Of a stretch of DNA of 64,000 nucleotides, positions 60,561 through 64,000 are shown one piece after another. Positions within the stretch are counted from its first letter, which is position 1; each line of letters begins with the position of its first letter. This DNA comes from Allopusillimonas ginsengisoli. Its GTDB lineage: Bacteria > Pseudomonadota > Gammaproteobacteria > Burkholderiales > Burkholderiaceae_B. The stretch lies in the NCBI GenBank assembly GCA_005239165.1, contig RAPG01000002.1, positions 372,001 through 436,000 of the forward strand. The letters are read 5' to 3'. A program made the translations under genes and the position numbers. Under the pieces are notes generated by a model. The model was not told the origin of the DNA. It ran no database searches and saw only the letters and a list, made by a program, of their open reading frames with translations.

Positions 60561-61234
60561 TGTCCAGTACTGACCATTACCCGCACAGAATTATTGCGGC
60601 TGGCGTAGCCATGGGCCTTGTCATCAGCCAGGCACAGGCTGATGCGATGGTGGCATACATAAATCAGCTTGTTCGCTGGAACCGTACCTATAATCTTACG
60701 GCTTTACGTAATACTGAACAGATGTTGGTACAGCATGTTTTCGACAGCCTTTCCGTGATCACGCCCATCGGTTTATTACTGGATAAAAACACAGTATCAA
60801 ATCCCACTGTCGTGGACGTCGGTTCGGGTGCGGGTCTGCCGGGTGTTATTTTGGCGCTTATGCGGCCAGATTGTCATGTGTATTGCGTTGACGCCGTTGA
60901 AAAGAAGATGGCTTTCGTGCGACAGGTGGCTGGCGTTCTTGCCTTGCCTAATCTTAAGGCGGTACATCAGCGCGTTGAGTCACTACAGCCCTATGACGCT
61001 GACATCGTGGTTTCACGGGCCTTTGCGTCTCTTGTCGACTTTGCGACCCTTGCTGGGCGGCACGTGGCTGAAAAAGGCCACTTAGTGGCCATGAAAGGTC
61101 GCTCTCCCGACGAAGAAGTCGATACACTACATCGGCAGACAGATTGGCAGGTTGATTGTATTGAGCCGCTGCAGGTACCCGAGTTAAACGCCCAGCGCTG
61201 TCTGGTATGGATGAGTCGCCAAGGAAACGTATGA
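60560..61234 (+). CDS. rsmG: 16S rRNA (guanine527-N7)-methyltransferase RsmG
   Basis: A 224-residue SAM-dependent methyltransferase modifying G527 of 16S rRNA. Motifs: VRWNRTYNLTALRN near residue 40, the SAM-binding VVDVGSGAGLPGVILAL, DAVEKKMAFVRQV, and VVSRAFASL. The ATG overlaps the last base of the mnmG stop (TGATG), so the two are coupled. Its own stop overlaps the parA start as ATGA. Confidence 0.97.
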   Translation: MSSTDHYPHRIIAAGVAMGLVISQAQADAMVAYINQLVRWNRTYNLTALRNTEQMLVQHVFDSLSVITPIGLLLDKNTVSNPTVVDVGSGAGLPGVILALMRPDCHVYCVDAVEKKMAFVRQVAGVLALPNLKAVHQRVESLQPYDADIVVSRAFASLVDFATLAGRHVAEKGHLVAMKGRSPDEEVDTLHRQTDWQVDCIEPLQVPELNAQRCLVWMSRQGNV

Positions 61235-62049
61235 GCATTAGTCACACCACAGCCACCATATTCTGCATTGCCAACCAGAAGGGCGGTGTGGGCAAAACCA
61301 CGACCGCGATCAATCTTGCCGCTGCCCTGGCCGCAATGCGTAAGCGCGTGCTCCTGATTGATCTCGACCCACAGGGTAATGCCACCATGGGAAGCGGCAT
61401 AGACAAGAACAAGGTCGAGAAAAACCTGTATCAGGTGCTTATCGGCGACACATCGATCTCCGATGCGCACGTTAAGTCTGAGTCTGGTGGTTACGATGTA
61501 CTGCCCGCCAACCGTGAACTTTCTGGGGCCGAGATTGACCTCATCCAGATGGAAGATCGCGAAAAGCAACTCAAGAACGCCATCGCTCAAGTGGTAGACG
61601 AGTATGACTTTATCCTTATCGATTGCCCACCCACACTTTCATTGTTAACACTAAACGGGCTAGCATCAGCCCATGGGGTCATTATTCCCATGCAGTGCGA
61701 ATATTTTGCGCTGGAAGGGCTGTCAGACCTCGTCAACACCATCAAGCGCGTGTACAACAACATCAATCCTGAGCTTCAGCTCATAGGACTTCTGCGTGTC
61801 ATGTTTGATGGGCGGGTCACATTGCAGCAACAAGTCTCAGCACAAATCGAAAGTCATTTCGGCAGCAGGGTGTTCGAAACCATTATTCCGCGTAACGTCA
61901 GGCTTGCCGAAGCGCCTAGCCATGGCATGCCAGGCATTGTCTATGACAAAAGCTCCCGTGGCGCCAAAGCCTATATAGAGTTCGGAAACGAATTGATCCA
62001 ACGGGTAAAAAAAGAGGCATTGCGCCAACAGGCGCGTCCCCGTCTGTAA
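61231..62049 (+). CDS. parA: Chromosome partitioning ATPase ParA (Soj)
   Basis: A 272-residue ParA/MinD-type ATPase with the deviant Walker A KGGVGKTT at residues 17-24, switch I DLDPQGNATMGSGI, and Walker B DFILIDCPPTLSLL. The short N-terminus (no helix-turn-helix) makes it a chromosomal ParA. It moves ParB-parS complexes to separate sister origins. The start is ATG 61231 in an ATGA overlap with rsmG; the longer frame only mirrors rsmG. Confidence 0.98.
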   Translation: MSISHTTATIFCIANQKGGVGKTTTAINLAAALAAMRKRVLLIDLDPQGNATMGSGIDKNKVEKNLYQVLIGDTSISDAHVKSESGGYDVLPANRELSGAEIDLIQMEDREKQLKNAIAQVVDEYDFILIDCPPTLSLLTLNGLASAHGVIIPMQCEYFALEGLSDLVNTIKRVYNNINPELQLIGLLRVMFDGRVTLQQQVSAQIESHFGSRVFETIIPRNVRLAEAPSHGMPGIVYDKSSRGAKAYIEFGNELIQRVKKEALRQQARPRL

Positions 62050-62068
62050 TCCCATTTCAGGAACCAAC

Positions 62069-62983
62069 ATGGCAACAAAAAAACCGAAAGGTCTCGGACG
62101 CGGTCTAGACGCGCTTCTGGGCGAAGACGCAAAAGTCATTGATACATTTGGCAAGCCTGCGGGCGAGCCAGCGCAGCCTTCGGCACTCAAGCTTTCAGTG
62201 CTTCAAGCGGGTAAATACCAGCCTCGTACACGCATGGACGAGGGGGCTCTTACCGAGTTGGCTGACTCTATCCGCGCCCAGGGTGTTATGCAGCCTATTC
62301 TTGTCCGTCCGTTAGAAGGTAAAAGCGGAAAATATGAAATTATTGCCGGCGAACGGCGATTTCGGGCGGCAAAGCTTGCCGGGCTGAAAGAAGTGCCAGT
62401 CCTGGTGCGAGAAGTGGCTGACGAGAACGCAGCCGTCATGGCGCTAATTGAAAATATACAGCGGGAAGATCTCAACCCGCTCGAAGAGGCACATGGGGTA
62501 CGTCGTTTGCTTGATGAGTTTGATATGACGCACGAACAGGCCGCCCAGGCAATAGGGCGTTCGCGCTCGGCCACCAGTAACCTGCTCAGGCTGCTCAACC
62601 TCGCCGAGCCCGTGCAGACCATGTTGCTTGCCGGAGATATCGACATGGGGCATTCTCGCGCATTGCTGGCCGTAGACGCAGCGACCCAGATTCTGTTGGC
62701 CAATGAAATCATTGCCCGGCGTCTCTCTGTGCGTGAAACCGAAAAACTGGTGGCCCGTACGGTGCAAGAGGCTTCAGAAACCACAGACAGGCCTGTACGT
62801 AAGTCAGTGGCGCAATCTGGCGACGCCAAACGTCTTGAGGAGGCGCTGTCCGATCACCTTGGTACCCGGGTCACGCTCAAGATCGGTGCCAAAAACAAAG
62901 GCCAGCTGCTCATTGATTTTCACGGCTGGGACCATCTCAACGCCTTGCTGGAACGCCAGGGTCTGGCAGGTGTACTTGAGTAA
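62069..62983 (+). CDS. parB: Chromosome partitioning protein ParB (Spo0J)
   Basis: A 304-residue CTP-dependent clamp protein that loads at parS. N-terminal KGLGRGLDALLGE, the CTPase motif region (LRPLEGKSGKYEIIAGERRFRA, containing the GERRxRA motif), ENIQREDLNPLEEA, and the helix-turn-helix DMTHEQAAQAIGRSRSATSN. The C-terminal dimerisation end follows. It lies 19 bases after parA. Five parS sites are clustered 3.5-5 kb upstream of it. Confidence 0.98.
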   Translation: MATKKPKGLGRGLDALLGEDAKVIDTFGKPAGEPAQPSALKLSVLQAGKYQPRTRMDEGALTELADSIRAQGVMQPILVRPLEGKSGKYEIIAGERRFRAAKLAGLKEVPVLVREVADENAAVMALIENIQREDLNPLEEAHGVRRLLDEFDMTHEQAAQAIGRSRSATSNLLRLLNLAEPVQTMLLAGDIDMGHSRALLAVDAATQILLANEIIARRLSVRETEKLVARTVQEASETTDRPVRKSVAQSGDAKRLEEALSDHLGTRVTLKIGAKNKGQLLIDFHGWDHLNALLERQGLAGVLE

Positions 62984-63441
62984 TCTGCATCTCGTACTCA
63001 ACGGTTCACTCCCTTACGGGTGAAAATCGAGGATGTCAGCTCCGCGCAGAGGGAGCACCAACCCATGTTTGTGTTTTTTGGGACGTGCGGCGCCGGCAGT
63101 GCGACCGCATAGCATAGAAGTATCCCAGCCATCAGCACGCCGCAGCGAACGCACAAAGCGTGTGGGGCACCAGACCAGGCACACTTCCGGTTAGGCCTCT
63201 AAATTGTCCTTCGCAGCACACATCAAGGGTAAACCCTTGGTGTGTGTGCCCGGTTTGAGTCGTGTCGCATGCTAGTATCGGCACCAACTGGGGCCCCTGG
63301 CACGCGCGAGATAACTATTTGACCAAGTCATAAGTCGCGGCTGTCACCGATATCCCGGTCAATTACCCATTCAATCGTCTACCTGCCCGGGTCAATGGCG
63401 TCAGCCATTCGCACCGCGGGCACTGATGGAGCAAAACAACA
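62984..63441 (+). other. Intergenic region after parB
   Basis: A 458-bp gap without a recognisable gene. It contains a hairpin (63217-63229 with 63234-63246, loop TAAA, one G-T pair) but no T-run after it. Otherwise nothing stands out; it probably holds the promoter and leader of the transporter gene that follows. Confidence 0.6.
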
Positions 63442-64000
63442 ATGTTTAAGGCCTTGTCCCGTTCATCGGTCAAGTTGGTCGAGCGCTACCTGCCCGATCC
63501 CTATATTTTCGTCGTACTGCTTACTTTGCTGGCAGGCATCGCGGCAGTGTCCATCGAGGGCAATTCTCCGATGGAAGTCGTCACGATGTGGGGTGACGGC
63601 TTCTGGGGTCTGCTGTCATTTACCATGCAGATGGTATTGGTCCTGGTGGCCGGCTATATGATGGCCAGCACGCCAGTCATCAAACGGGTGCTGAGCACAT
63701 TGGCATTACTGGCCAAAACGCCAGGAGCAGCCATTATTCTGGTGACCGTGGTGGCGCTGATAGCCAACTGGATCAACTGGGGGTTTGGCCTTGTCGTTAG
63801 CGCCCTGTTTGCCAAGGAGCTGGCACGAACCGTACGGGTTGATTACCGCCTGCTGGTTGCAAGCGCGTATTCAGGTTTTGTGGTCTGGCATGCCGGTCTG
63901 GCTGGATCAATTCCGCTCACTATTGCTACCGAAGGTCATTTTCAGCAGGATAAAATCGGCCTGATCGGTACTGGCGAGACCATTTTTTCATCGTTCAACC
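63442..64000 (+). CDS. atoE: Short-chain fatty acid transporter AtoE-like, N-terminal part (cut by window edge)
   Basis: The first 186 codons of a polytopic membrane protein. MFKALSRSSVKLVERYLPDP is the start typical of the AtoE short-chain fatty acid transporter family, followed by YIFVVLLTLLAGIAA and VALIANWINWGFGLVVSAL, where NWINWGFGL is a family hallmark. The hydrophobic helices continue to the window end. Family proteins take up acetoacetate or short-chain fatty acids. The downstream genes are outside the window. Confidence 0.88.
   Translation, partial: MFKALSRSSVKLVERYLPDPYIFVVLLTLLAGIAAVSIEGNSPMEVVTMWGDGFWGLLSFTMQMVLVLVAGYMMASTPVIKRVLSTLALLAKTPGAAIILVTVVALIANWINWGFGLVVSALFAKELARTVRVDYRLLVASAYSGFVVWHAGLAGSIPLTIATEGHFQQDKIGLIGTGETIFSSFN

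Overview
The window looks like the replication-origin region of a betaproteobacterial chromosome (Burkholderiales, most likely Alcaligenaceae; the genus cannot be fixed by eye). The grounds are the block dnaA-dnaN-gyrB opposite rpmH-rnpA-yidD-yidC, the run mnmG-rsmG-parA-parB preceded by five parS sites, mnmE nearby, a moderately GC-rich coding style, a class-3 catalase, liv-type ABC transporters and a glycine riboswitch.

Layout. (1) 1-7.5 kb, minus strand: a selenocysteine-containing respiratory formate dehydrogenase (FdhG with in-frame UGA and SECIS hairpin, FdhH, FdhI), its maturation factor FdhE, and the selenocysteine machinery selA and selB (selB cut by the window edge). (2) 7.7-15.4 kb: accessory DNA with two tiny genes, a haemoglobin/haem-type TonB receptor, a ccdA antitoxin remnant, a Fic protein with an N-terminal winged-helix domain, an AraC regulator divergent from a short-chain dehydrogenase, a cysteine hydrolase and a broken XRE regulator. 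(3) 15.6-23.7 kb: gyrB, dnaN, dnaA (minus) and rpmH, rnpA, yidD, yidC (plus). (4) 23.9-31.3 kb: a liv transporter operon whose permease gene livM is frameshifted, parD with only a stub of parE, catalase with an OxyR-like site, a 14-bp tandem repeat and a yciI-like fragment, all lying between yidC and mnmE. (5) 32.8-35.3 kb: a small island with a decayed TumA-like antitoxin, an AAA ATPase interrupted at an A7 run, and a DUF4276 TOPRIM-like protein, probably a two-gene antiphage module. (6) 35.4-47.7 kb: an orphan histidine kinase, envelope proteins, an Ada protein lacking three zinc ligands, and a sigma-54 activator divergent from aldehyde and alcohol dehydrogenases. (7) 47.7-53.6 kb: a DadA-type oxidase behind a tandem glycine riboswitch, a MocR regulator divergent from an EamA transporter, a SagB-like oxidoreductase, and a second Fic protein convergent with a small possible antitoxin. 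(8) 53.6-63 kb: DnaA-box clusters (candidate oriC), an aminotransferase, a cold-shock protein, a gene-poor stretch with tandem repeats and five parS sites, then mnmG-rsmG-parA-parB, and the start of a short-chain fatty acid transporter.

Two themes recur. Chromosome replication and segregation functions are grouped here, but the best DnaA-box cluster is about 33 kb from dnaA and next to the parS array. Toxin-antitoxin genes are repeatedly decayed: remnants resembling CcdA, ParE, an XRE regulator and TumA carry stops or truncations. Function assignments rest on recognised motifs read by eye; no database search was possible.
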